Source: Tausonia pullulans
Taxonomy: Eukaryota > Basidiomycota > Tremellomycetes > Cystofilobasidiales > Mrakiaceae
NCBI GenBank assembly: GCA_951802195.1
Contig: OX637622.1
Span: forward strand, 434,001 to 498,000
Direction: 5' to 3'
DNA length: 64,000 nucleotides
Shown here: piece after piece, positions 27,474 through 37,347 of the stretch
How the letters are laid out: every line of letters starts with the position of its first letter
How positions within the stretch are numbered: position 1 is the first letter of the stretch
The notes under the pieces: model-generated
Told to the model about the DNA's origin: nothing
Databases searched by the model: none
Seen by the model: the letters and a program-made list of their open reading frames with translations, nothing else
Made by a program: the position numbers and the translations under genes

Positions 27474-29334
27474 CCGAGAACACGATGGAAGCCGTCATCT
27501 ACGGCGGGCCGGGACTTATCACTGTCGAGCGCAGGCCAATCCCTGTGCTCGAAGCCGACAGCAAGAACGAGGTTGTTGTCAAGTGCGTCCGTTCATCTGA
27601 GCCTTCGATTGAGATATCTCTCTGTATGATCTGCTGATAGATGGACCGCCCTCTGCCTGATACCGCCTCATGGCCCGTCTTGATCGCTCGCGACGCATTC
27701 GTCCCTGATCTTCTTCAGAGTATTGACCACAGCGCTATGTGGTTCTGAGCTGCACACCTACCGAGGCATCAAGACATTCGCCCCGGGATTCGTCATGGTC
27801 GTCCCCCAGCCTTATCTCCCTTCACCTTACCATCGCTCATCGCAGCTCTCTCTCCCACCGCAGGGTCATGAGTACGCCGGCGTCGTTCACGCCTCCTCCT
27901 GCCGAGCCTTCAAAGTCGGCGACCATGTCGTCGCGCCCTTCACGACGTCGTGTGGCGATTGCTGGTACTGCCAGCGTGGCTACTCGGCGAGGTGCCCGAA
28001 GGGCAAGCTGTTTGGGAGTGTGATGCTGGATGGGGCGCAGGCGGGGTATGTCAAGGTTCCGCTCGCCGGTGCGTCAATCTCGCTTGAAGGAGAGCGATCT
28101 AGTAAGGGAGAGTGAGGCTGAGGCTGATGTCGTTGGACTGTATCAGAGTCGACATTGTTCCACGCTCCGGCAGGACTCTCGTTGGACCTGCTCGTAGTGA
28201 GTCTAACACCCTCCCCAATATCTGACACATCTCTCTGATCGAGCGTCAACTGCTGCGGTACTACAGGTCATGGCCGATATTCTCCCGACGTGAGTTGATA
28301 TCATCCTGTTCTCTCGTCGTCGTTGAGCATCCTGACACTCTCTCTGCTAGCGGCTACTATGCTTCGAAGCTGGCTCGCGCGACAATACCTGAGATAGACA
28401 AGGATGACGCCGTTGTCGTCGTCATCGGCTGTGGTGAGTCTTTCCCCCCAGCGGGGGATGGCCTCTAGCTTCCCGCTGGCTGATACTGAATTCAGGTCCC
28501 GTCGGTCTCTGCGCCGTCATTGCCGCGAGCGAGTGGGTGAAGAAGGGCAATCTCTACGCCGTCGACTTGTGAGTCCTGTGTAGCGCTCGCTGCCGTATTC
28601 CTTTTGACGTGACTTCACACGTAGCATACAAGACCGCCTCGACCAAGCCGAGCAGTACGGCGCTATCTCGATCCCTCTCTCTGCCGAGGGACCGAACAGT
28701 GCGCTCGAGATCGTTCGTGCGAACACGGAGGGCCGCGGGGCGGATGCGGTGCTGGAGGTCGTTGGGTGCGTCAGGCTGCCTCTTTTCTGGCTCAAAAATA
28801 ACGTGACGCCGAATCTTTGTTTCTGTTCATGATGTTCAGAGCCAAATCGGCCTTTGATCTCGCCACCGATCTTGTTCGTCCCTTCGGGTTCATCTCCTCC
28901 GTCGGTGCGTCCTCTTCCCCTCTCCTCCCTACTCCCCCCCAGACCTTTTCTCACCACGGCTTCCTCTGAACCCTACCTCCCCCTCCTCTCCCTGTCCACA
29001 GGCATCCACCACGCCCCCGATCTCGTCCCCGGCCCGATCGCCTACGACAAGAACCTCAAGCTCTCCTTCGGCCGATGCCCCGTCCAGTCCGTCTTTGTCG
29101 AGTCGCTAGAGCTACTGGGAAGGAAGAAGGCGGTCTTTGAGGCTGGGTTTGTCACTGACTGGATGAAGTTGGACGAGGCACCGAAGGTGAGCGAAGCCGA
29201 CTGTTCGACAGAGGGAGGGGGGAGGGGAAGAAAGAGTGTGGGCTGATCGTGTCGGGCAGGCGTACGAACTGTTCAACGAGGGCAAGGTCAGGAAGGTCGG
29301 GTTCAGGCCACATGGTGAGGAGGGGCAGGCGTGA
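27474..29334 (+). CDS. zinc-dependent alcohol dehydrogenase (MDR family)
   Basis: NAD(P)-dependent medium-chain dehydrogenase of about 390 residues in about nine exons. MTAAENTMEAVIYGGPGLITV leads to VLTTALCGSELHTYRG with the catalytic-zinc Cys, then GHEYAGVV, assembled across an intron (27799-27863), with the zinc His and Glu. The structural zinc loop is CGDCWYCQRGYSARC (four Cys in C-x2-C-x2-C-x7-C). The Rossmann motif is VVVVIGCGPVGLCA. The C-terminal half has LVRPFGFISSVGIHHAPDL and AYELFNEGKVRKVGF, stop 29332-29334. The pattern is closest to glutathione-independent formaldehyde/alcohol dehydrogenases; the substrate is not determined by sequence. The second exon starts at 27720 (AA|A GTA phase). 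Confidence 0.9.
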
Positions 29335-29924
29335 AGGAACTGAAGGGTTTGTGGCGCGCATGATTCTACTACTCCTGTGTCTTGTTTGTTTTCTTGTATG
29401 CCGCGATTCTTCTTTGTTCTATGTCCCCAACACGCCCTGCTACCATGCTTTCTTTGTTTTTGTCTTTTTCTGTGTTCTAACCACCGAATCACCCCAACTC
29501 AAAGTAAAACGACCGCAAGACTAAAGCACAGTTCATTCAAAGTGCGAGGGATAATGATGACGAACAGAAATCGGCTCTTGTATACTTTAAAGCCCTCAGT
29601 ATATCGTTCTCTTTCTTTTTTCCATAATGGATAAAGCGCAGAGGACGGTGTGACCCGGGGGGAGAGGGGGGGGGGGGGGGGGGAGAGGGGAATAATGTCC
29701 TTAGTAGAGAGAGTGAAACAGGGGAGATTAGGGTGGAGGTAGGGGAATAAAACAGGGAGGAGCAAGCAGGTAGGGATGAGGTTATGAGATTTGAGAGGAG
29801 AACGAAGAGAAGACGAGACCGAAGTTACACGCCCGTCGTCGAAACGACTTCCGCCATACCTCCCCGTTGGTCCTCAGCCCTCAGCCGCTCAAGAAATATA
29901 AGCATTCGGATTATTGTATCTAAT
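29335..29924. other. ADH downstream region with long G run
   Basis: No gene was seen. It contains a run of 18 G at 29666-29683 inside a purine-rich tract (about 29650-29700). Confidence 0.5.
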
Positions 29925-30217
29925 TTATGAGTCATACGTAGAGGACGAGGTACCCCTATGAAAGATGCGAGTCGTAACTAGATAGAGTAAGAGCGAAAAT
30001 GAAAGAAGAGCTGGAAGCAAAGCAAAAGATGGGCATGGACACAGGCCCATTTGAAAAGGGATTTTTTTTTGTATTTAAGTCATGAGTTATACGTAGAGAA
30101 CGAGGTACCCCTATGAGAGATGATGATTCGTAGCTAGATAGAAGGAGAGCGAGAATGAAAGTAGGGGTGGAAGGAAAACAAAAGATGGGTTATGGACATA
30201 GGCCCATTAGAAAGGGT
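29925..30217. repeat. imperfect direct repeat, two copies about 152 bp apart
   Basis: Copy 1 (about 29925-30061) and copy 2 (about 30081-30217) share long identical stretches, including ACGAGGTACCCCTATGA and CAAAAGATGGG, with GACACAGGCCCATTTGAAAAGGG against GACATAGGCCCATTAGAAAGGG at the end. Copies differ by scattered substitutions and short indels. A run of T separates them. No coding capacity or terminal inverted repeats were seen, so this looks like an old local duplication or a non-autonomous element remnant. Confidence 0.8.
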
Positions 30218-30294
30218 AAGATATTAAGATGACCAGATACACAAAGCATTGGCTATGGACCACCAGCCATACTTCCCCATCCCTGACCTGCTTT

Positions 30295-30495
30295 TCACCC
30301 AGGATCTATGGCGGCACCGACAGCAGTACCAGCCATCTGGCCACTGCCAGCCATCCACCTCGTACTCGACTGCCAGTGTGCCTGCCGGATCGTAGACGCG
30401 ATCTTGCGGATTTCCTCGTCCGTGACAGGGTCGAGGGTTGCGATCTTGCTGTACCTCCGCCTCCGGACGAATCGCCATGTCCGGGCAACAAAGAT
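30295..30495 (-). pseudogene. short ORF that may be a gene fragment
   Basis: An open frame without ATG reads RRRYSKIATLDPVTDEEIRK, IASTIRQAHW and GSGQMAGTAVGAAIDPG, stop 30297-30295. The DPVTDEEIRKIAS stretch looks like a real domain edge (copper amine oxidase N-termini have a vaguely similar LDP-x-T-x-EEI pattern), but this is only a resemblance. A tRNA lies 150 bp upstream, which would truncate any longer gene. Confidence 0.2.
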
Positions 30496-30642
30496 TCAGT
30501 GGAAGAGGAAGACCGCCATCGGCGGCGACGGTGTTGGGCAGACAAGCGTCTTGAAAAGGGATGGTCACCTCTTTTTTATTGTGAATAAGGCTTGTCGTAA
30601 GAGAGACTTACTCATCGTTATTTATCTCTTCGAAGATCTACG

Positions 30643-30779
30643 TCTTTGGTGGTCCAACGGCTAAGATGTCCGCCTGTCAATCAGCTATAACTTCCCCCTC
30701 CTCTCATTCGCAAATGGCTGAAGGGATTAGCTTGAGCAATTGTCCGCGGGAGACCGGGGTTCGACTCCCCGCCAGAGAG
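30643..30779 (+). tRNA. tRNA-Asp(GTC) with 65-nt intron
   Basis: Acceptor TCTTTGG pairs with CCAGAGA (one T-G), discriminator G at 30779. Anticodon stem TCCGC/GCGGG flanks the loop CTGTCA|C, with anticodon GTC at 30676-30678. The intron 30680-30744 lies at the canonical 37/38 position. The T arm is CGGGG/CCCCG with loop TTCGACT. The D stem is short (G-T, T-A, C-G). A 65-nt intron is long for a nuclear tRNA. Confidence 0.9.
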
Positions 30780-31328
30780 CCTTTTATAGCTTTTGCCGGA
30801 ATTCAAGGCGCCTTTATGGGTGCATTAGAAGTTTATTACAAGAGGTGAGGGTGGAGCACATATGGCAAGGTGGACGCGAATGAGGGCGCTCAGCAACAAG
30901 GAGGGCGAGCTGCGCATGTACGGTTGACGCCCAAAGTTAAACCGCGTCGAGAGTGCCCCGATTGGACTACTGAAGGAGCTCATAAGGCTGCAATGCTGCG
31001 CTGACAGAGAGGAGTGGGAGATTTCACGGCTCTGGTCTGTTGACAAGCATGATTAGAGCGATCCATCGGTTTGAAATAGCAGCAGGTCTAACTACCCCAA
31101 CATCTTCCTTCCAGTGACACAGCATGAAAGTGGCTCTCGAAATTGGCATTCACGATGGGATGACCCGCGAAGAAAAGTAAGAAGGGCGCTATAAGGGCAG
31201 GGGAAAGCGAGACCAATCGATCGAGGGCCAGCCTGCAAGTCCACGCGTTTCAAACCAGCCATAGGTGCAGGCCATTCAGGCCGCTCTAAACAAACTCACT
31301 AACCAGAGGCCCGGCCCAGCCCGCTCGC
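30780..31328. other. intergenic, nothing seen
   Basis: 549 bases between tRNA-Asp and the 3' end of the first pterin-dehydratase-like gene. No ORF with a domain, RNA or repeat was recognised. Confidence 0.45.
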
Positions 31329-32811
31329 TTATGCCTCGCTCTCCTCGCCCGCCAGCTCCTCAGATGACATGGAGCCAATGTCGTAGATCGCGCAATGCAT
31401 GCTGAGGGCGAGCGCAAGATCCTTCCCCGTGAGGCCGTGAGGTGTCGGTGGTGCCTTGACCTTGACCTTGGCCTTGAGGGCATCGTTGGGTTTGAGAAGT
31501 GGGGAAGCAGAGGTAGGAGAGACCAACTGGTCTGCGGGGGCTTTCGTCTGATGCGTTGTGGTCCTGATCTCGAACTTGCTGTCGTCAAACGAAATATCGG
31601 CGTGATGCTGGAAAACTCCCGACAGGTAAGCAGTCTAACATCTGTCGAAAAGGGGAAAGGAACAACACTTACCTTATGCACCTTGAACATTTCCGTGAGA
31701 ACACCGGCGAGCCACGTCGCTCGACGTCCGAAGTCGACCTTCTCGCTCACTGGATCCGTTGGCTCCCGCCAATGATGAAGGTCCTCAATGTCGAGCTTCC
31801 TCACAAGGACCGTCCGGACCTCGCCTTCTTTCCGGCCGGGAGTGGGCTCGATGTCGACCGTCCAGCCGAGAGCGATGAGGGGCCCGAAAACGATCGCGAG
31901 CTCGACCTCTGAAATGAGAACAGAGGTACGCTTGACGAGGGGACTTGGAGCGTATAGAGAGACCGAAGAAGGAGGCGCTGAGGGACGAGCGAGAGAGACT
32001 GGCGTCAACGCTAGTTGAATTGTGGGGGTGATTTTGTGGCAGCGCGAATGTGCTCACAGATAGTGCTTGTGCCGGCAGGGGCCAACATAGAGAGGTCGGA
32101 GCTCGAAGATTTTGGCGATCTGGATGCCAATGTCGTCGACGGCGCCATCTCTGGCAATGCCGATGACAGAAGAGTCTTCGAAATGGATTCGGCGTCGTCG
32201 GTCTTACCCTCCCCGCGTATATCCTTCGTGCGCCCTTTGAACTCCAGCTCCGGTGGGACCCAGGTCGTATCATCTTGCCAGATCAGGTTGGCTGAGGGCT
32301 GGAGGCGCTTGGCCGCAAACTCCTTGGACGAGAGAGAGCGGGCCTCGAGAGCGGCTTTGCGTTTCTCAAAGCGGGCGATTTTATCTGCTGAAGAGAGCGA
32401 ATCTAAGGAGGCCCTGCTGTCCGAGGGGGCGATATCTGCAGTTTGTCGATATATGTTACTGAGGGAATTAGGAAGGGTCGGAGGGCGCACGTCGACGAAC
32501 ACGAGGACTGAACCGGAACAGAACGACGTACGCGCACTGGAGGGCCGTTCTACACCGAGGTCCTTCTGCGAAGGGGTCTCACTTTGGATGGGCATCAACT
32601 TGCCGGTCAAGGAGGGCGACGGCTCAGTTTCGTGGGCGGTCGTAGAGGTGGAGGAGGACGTCGTCTGATGGACGTGAGTCGGAGGGTGGAGGCGAGTCGA
32701 AACGACGCTAGGAATCGCCGCAGGGGCGGTCGAAGAAGGGCGGCCGCATGTCAAGATGGCCGGCCGAGCTACAAGCGTGATGGGGCCAAGAGCTGGGCGG
32801 ACAGCGAACAT
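31329..32811 (-). CDS. pterin-4a-carbinolamine dehydratase-like protein, copy 1
   Basis: Four exons, about 430 residues. A basic, hydroxyl-rich N-terminus (MFAVRPALGPITLVARPAIL) resembles a mitochondrial presequence. A middle region has KIARFEKRKAALEARSLSSK and LIWQDDTTWVPPELEFKG. The C-terminal PCD/DCoH domain begins ISEVELAIVFGPLIALGWTV. The active-site block HKHHADISFDDSKF-EIRTTTH is assembled at the intron 31612-31676, and HGLTGKDLALALSMH follows. The spacing of HH to the third His (16 residues between) equals that of human PCBD1, so all three catalytic His are present. PCDs recycle oxidised pterin cofactor of aromatic amino-acid hydroxylases; the domain is usually about 100 residues, so the 250-residue N-terminal extension is unusual. 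A paralogue lies 1.2 kb upstream. Confidence 0.82.
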
Positions 32812-34041
32812 GCTGGAGAGGAGGGTGATAGTTGAGAGTAGCGCTTGGATGAAGAGTTCGACGCGCCGAGACGGGACGCGACTGGCCGGAGGTCAGGGCG
32901 GCGCTTGGAAGACCGCAATGATTGGATGAGGACCGGAGGAGAGCGGCGCAGCGCAAGATCGAGGGCAAAGTCGAGGGGGGTGACTGGCGTAGGGGGGGGG
33001 GGAACCAACGAGGCAGCGTTTCTGGGCGATGAGTATAGAGTTCCCTCTCTGCATCGACTCTGGTCTCATTGCATATACCTTCAAAGCCTGCGGTATGTTT
33101 ATTTCTAATTAAAATTCTGCAAGATTTTTTTACGGGAATGGGCTTTATTACCAGCTCTCTCCCTGCCTCTGTTCAGCTCCCTCGCCTTCGTCGGATCATT
33201 GTTCTTGCGATCGCACTTCTCTCCGACGGCCACCAGTACATCGAGCTCGTGGAAGCCCAATATAGGCCTTGTGGGATCTATTCGATAGGCACTGCCAGGA
33301 GGAGAGCAACCAGTGGCTTGACGGCTACGACTAAGAGTACAGCCCCGAATTGTACTGAAAGTTGTCTGAGATGGATCTGTACAAACCCGTCAAGGATGCG
33401 GTCTGCAAGGAGCGACCCTCTGCTCTCGCTCACTTCCTCAGGCCACCATATTTCAGTCAGTCTGTCTCCCGAATGATCGGTACACGTAAATCTTTCTCTA
33501 TTCTACCTTCTCCGCATCTCCAAGAGTGCGGTGCGGGTAACCCTAGTCATTTTGTTCTCACTCGAGAAAGGAGAGTCAGGCTTATTTGAAACCCAACTAT
33601 TGCTACCTCGTCGTCGAAAAGCTCCACTCGGTCCGATTAGAGGCATTCGAGCTCCTCGCCTTCTGTCCGACGAACCGCCAGGACGTGATCTCCTCTAACC
33701 AGCTGTAGAGTTGATCTTTGTGGACTTAGAAGGGAGCCCTGTCCCGTCGGGGCAGAGGAGCCCAGGGCCCGATCTGACGAGGTAAGCCTTGGCATCGCTT
33801 CTCGAGCTTCTCAATGCTCAAGGCGAGACTTACTGACGGTGGGCTGCCCTTCCAGATCCTCAAGGCTGAGCGCTCTCCGCTAGTTACTTGTCCTCAACTT
33901 GCTCGGCCATCATCTTACACCTTGCAGAAACAGCGATTTTCCCTCCTCGCAACTTCCATCTGATTTGTGAGCATGCGTCTGACCTAACCAGTCTTTCGCA
34001 ACTTACCAAACAAGAAACACGGACCCAATACACAGCCATGT
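32812..34041. other. spacer between the two PCD-like paralogues
   Basis: 1.2 kb. A short open stretch at about 33594-33710 (+) reads VRLEAFELLAFCPTNRQDV and looks protein-like but has no recognisable start or family. The rest is A/T-richer than neighbouring genes, with a run of T at 33126-33132. No intact gene was seen. Confidence 0.4.
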
Positions 34042-35653
34042 TCAAGCCTTGCCCCTCTCGCTCGCTAGCTCCTCGGATGACATCGCGCCAATGTCGAGAA
34101 TCGCGCAGTGCATGCTGAGAGCGAGCGCGAGATCCTTTCCCGTGAGACCGTGAGGAGATGGCGTCGGCACCTTGGGCTTAGGGGTGTTGGCCGCCGTGGG
34201 GGGAGGAGAACGGGATAAAGTGGAAGGAGGAGAGGCGAGTCGGTCGGCTGGGAAGGCGAGTTGGGCGACGACGGGTTCCGTCTGGCACGTCGTGACCTTG
34301 ATCTCGAACTTGCTGTCGTCGAACGAGACGTCGGCGTAGTGCTGAGGTGCGTGCCACGTCGTGTCAGTGTCAGGGCGCTATGATGTCCTTTCGAACAGGG
34401 TTCACCTTGTGCACCATGAATATCTCGGCAAGGACGCTGACGAGCTTCGCCGATCGCTGCCGGAAGTCGTCCTTCTCGATTGCCGGATCCGCCGTCGCAT
34501 GCTGTCCCTCGCGGAGATCCTCGATTCTAAGCGTCCGAGTGAGAGCCGTCCGGATCGCGGTGTCCTTCTGACTGCAGGGGGGCTCGACATCGATCGTCCA
34601 GCCGAGGGCGACAAGGGGCTCGAACGCAATCTCGATCTCGGCCTCTGAGATGGGGACCGAGGTCTGCTTGATGAGGGGATTCGGGGCATACCGACGGACC
34701 GCTCGAGGAACCGCGCGAGGGGGAGAAGGAGGCACTGGTAGACGAGAGTCATTGGCATCAGAGTAGGTCGGCTTTGACGTGGGTCCAAACAGAGCGAGCG
34801 GCCTCACATCTGGTGCTTGTACCGGCAGGAGCACGGCCCCGAGAGAAGGGAAGAGAGCTCGATGACCTTGTGGGGGCTCGGGGGACGGAGGCCGCCGTCA
34901 TCGTCGACGCCATGTCTGGTGATGGCGGGGAACCCTTCGAGGTAGACTTATTGTCGGTCTCGCCCCGAGCAGTCGAGACCTTGGTCCTCTGCAAGCCGGA
35001 TCTTGCCTTGACTAGAGTTGTGACCGTTGGCGCCTCCTTCGGACGCAGCTCGATCTTCTTCTCTTCGCCGGACCCCTTCAATCGGACCGAGATCAACGGC
35101 GGGATCCAGGCGGGATCATCTCTCCAGATCCGGTCGGCCATTTGCCTGAGATTCTTGGTCACAGCAGACTTCGATGCGATAGGCTCGGCCTCGAAACGGG
35201 CCTTGCGTGCCGCAAAGCGAGCGAGCTTGTCCGGTAATGAGGCCGAATGGAAGGTAATTGTAGCGGCCGGAGCTGCATATAGGTTTGAGGACGTCGTTAA
35301 AGAGAAGGAAACGGGCATCAGAGGATACACGACAGGAGGGGACGCCTTCAGGATGACATGCACCCACAGGAGGGTGGCTCTTTGGCGAGGCTCTCGTCCA
35401 ATGATGTCTCTGGCTGGTCAGGCTCCGTCTCCCCGGCTGAGGAGCGCGACAGCTCGGTGTCGAGGACGATCGTGGAGGAGGACGACGTCCTGCAGGCGAG
35501 AGTTGAAGGGTGGAAGCGAGTCCACGGGAGGACGCGTAGAGGGACCGCCGCAGGGAGAATAGAGGAGCGGCGTCCGCATGACAAGAAGGCTGGCCGAGCA
35601 CAATGCGCGACGGAGGCGAGAGAAGAGCTGCCGGATCCAGTGGCAGCGAGCAT
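34042..35653 (-). CDS. pterin-4a-carbinolamine dehydratase-like protein, copy 2, active site altered
   Basis: Same exon layout and order of blocks as the downstream copy: presequence-like start (MLAATGSGSSSLASVAHCAR), then KLARFAARKARFEAEPIASK, RIWRDDPAWIPP, ISEAEIEIAFEPLVALGWTI and KLVSVLAEIFMVHK. The catalytic block, assembled at the intron about 34355-34405, reads HYADVSFDDSKFEIKVTTC. The second His of the HH pair is Tyr and the third catalytic His is Cys, while HGLTGKDLALALSMH is kept. Stop 34044-34042; about 470 residues. Conservation around the changed positions argues for a maintained protein, perhaps a non-catalytic (DCoH-like) role; this is inference. Confidence 0.8.
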
Positions 35654-35815
35654 GCTGGTTCTGGGAGGCGGGAGGTGGTTGTTCGTGAGGAGCTAGAAAG
35701 GGCGACGCGACCAGGTGGGACAGGCTTTGACAGGTTTAAGGGTCAGGGCGCGCGGACGTCGCCGTCGTCCTGATTGCGGCCTCGACAGTGGCTCAAGAGG
35801 CGGCTGAGAGCCAAT

Positions 35816-36220
35816 CATGACCCGAAGGTGGGATTGGCTCGACTTAATAGAAAAGAACGCGATACTGGACGATACCCAACGGATCTGTCCGGCAAAGTCG
35901 AAGGGGCAGGCCCTCGCGTTGGGACTTGCCTATCTCTCCCCTCCACCATCCAAAGGCTTGCCCCAACCTCTTCCACCGATCCCCGTGGAGATCCTCGACC
36001 ATATCCTTTCCTCTCTTCGATCTCGATCAAACATTTACCCGCTCCTTGCGATGCGACCCAGCTCCTCTTTGTCTCTCGCGGCTCCTGCGAGCTCACTCTC
36101 CCCTACTTCCGGCGGAAGATCTCCATCATTCAGTCCGGTGTCTGGCTTGGCCACCCTCGGTTTCACCGCGCTCCTCATCGACGACGAAGTGCAGAGGGCG
36201 AAACGCCTTGGATGGATTGA
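35816..36220 (+). pseudogene. F-box protein gene remnant
   Basis: Frame 1 (ATG at 35816) has PLPPIPVEILDHILSSLRSR, a clear F-box start (P-x-E-[IV]-L-x-x-I). The continuation CDATQLLFVSRGSCELTLPYF, followed by RRKISII, is in another frame from about 36045, so a one-base slip separates the two halves of the motif and the second frame ends at 36218-36220. I see no intron signals that could join them. Downstream sequence to about 36990 has protein-like pieces in mixed frames, as expected for decay. Functional F-box proteins recruit substrates to SCF ubiquitin ligases. Confidence 0.5.
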
Positions 36221-37347
36221 AGATGTCGAGGTCCATCGGTTTCCCTTCCCGTCATCACCTTCGGCCTCATCAAGGACCAGAATTTCAAGTGGTACAACGG
36301 GATCTGTCCGATCCCCCTTTCTACTTCACTCCCGCCGAATTATGCTTTTATTGCCTTCGCTCGGTCATAGTCCTCTAAGGCGCGCAGCGGGTCGACAGCC
36401 AGAGCCTTCGCGAGCTCAAGGGCGGCTGCGAGTCGTCAACGGGACTTGCCAGGAGCTCCTGAAATCGATGTCTGATGAGGACAAAGGTCATGCTGAGGAG
36501 AGCTACCAGGGCCGCCTCGCTAGCATTTCTTACGTCATCCACATGACCATTGATGGCGAGCACCACCTTCACCTTGCTGCTTTTTATTCTCCCTCGCTTG
36601 CCAGTCAATGCCCGTGCAGGAGGAACTGATCTCTCCTTCCTTGCTTCTGTTCCCCCTGACTTTCACGATGAGGAGAACCCGCTGAGTTTCAGCATATACC
36701 ACGACTGCTTTTTCGATACGGAGGGGGAGATGGCGGTCTGTCGGCGGTGGGGCTTCTCCTTCAACTTGCTCCGCAACTTGTCCTTCTGCGCCTGCGCCCG
36801 GCACCGGAACTCCACGGCTTCAGACCTTCGCTCTATCAGGAGTTTGTCCTCTACTGACCTGGAATTGCTTGCTACTTACACGACCTTCTGCAATCTTGCC
36901 TCGCATTCTCGATTCAAACCTCTCCATCCCTCATTTTGGCCGGTCCTTTCGATTCGCTCTCGCCCCGTCCGTCAAGGCTCGCTTAGGCAATAATTTGATG
37001 ATCGGTCAGTCAGCAGGATTTTTCCTATTTCTCTCGCTCGAACGTGCAGGCTCCACTGACGACAGGGGTCGGTCAGTCCATCTTCTCGCTCCTCCTAGTC
37101 CTCCTCATCGAGCCTCGCAAGCGCAATGAGCTTGAATCGATACCTCCCTCTTGTCTCTTTTCTTCAGTCTCTTCTGAATGCATGCATTCCCTTTCTGTGC
37201 AGCTCATCATCACGAGACAGTATACATGTCAAAGACGCAGCGAGCTGGGGACATCCTGATGCAACGGAAACTTCGATTTTGAGAAGAAAAGACGAAACAT
37301 ACTCATTTCACGGAAGTAAGTGATAGCTATCATTGCCCCTCCCCCTC
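36221..37347. other. degraded region downstream of F-box remnant
   Basis: No intact gene. Short protein-like pieces such as GGTDLSFLASVPPDFHDEEN near 36620-36680 (+) suggest the old F-box gene extended here. The last 350 bases are AT-richer and hold nothing recognisable. Confidence 0.4.

Noticed and set aside
30295-30495. Copper amine oxidase fragment
   Set aside because: Only a short, loose resemblance; kept as an unnamed fragment.
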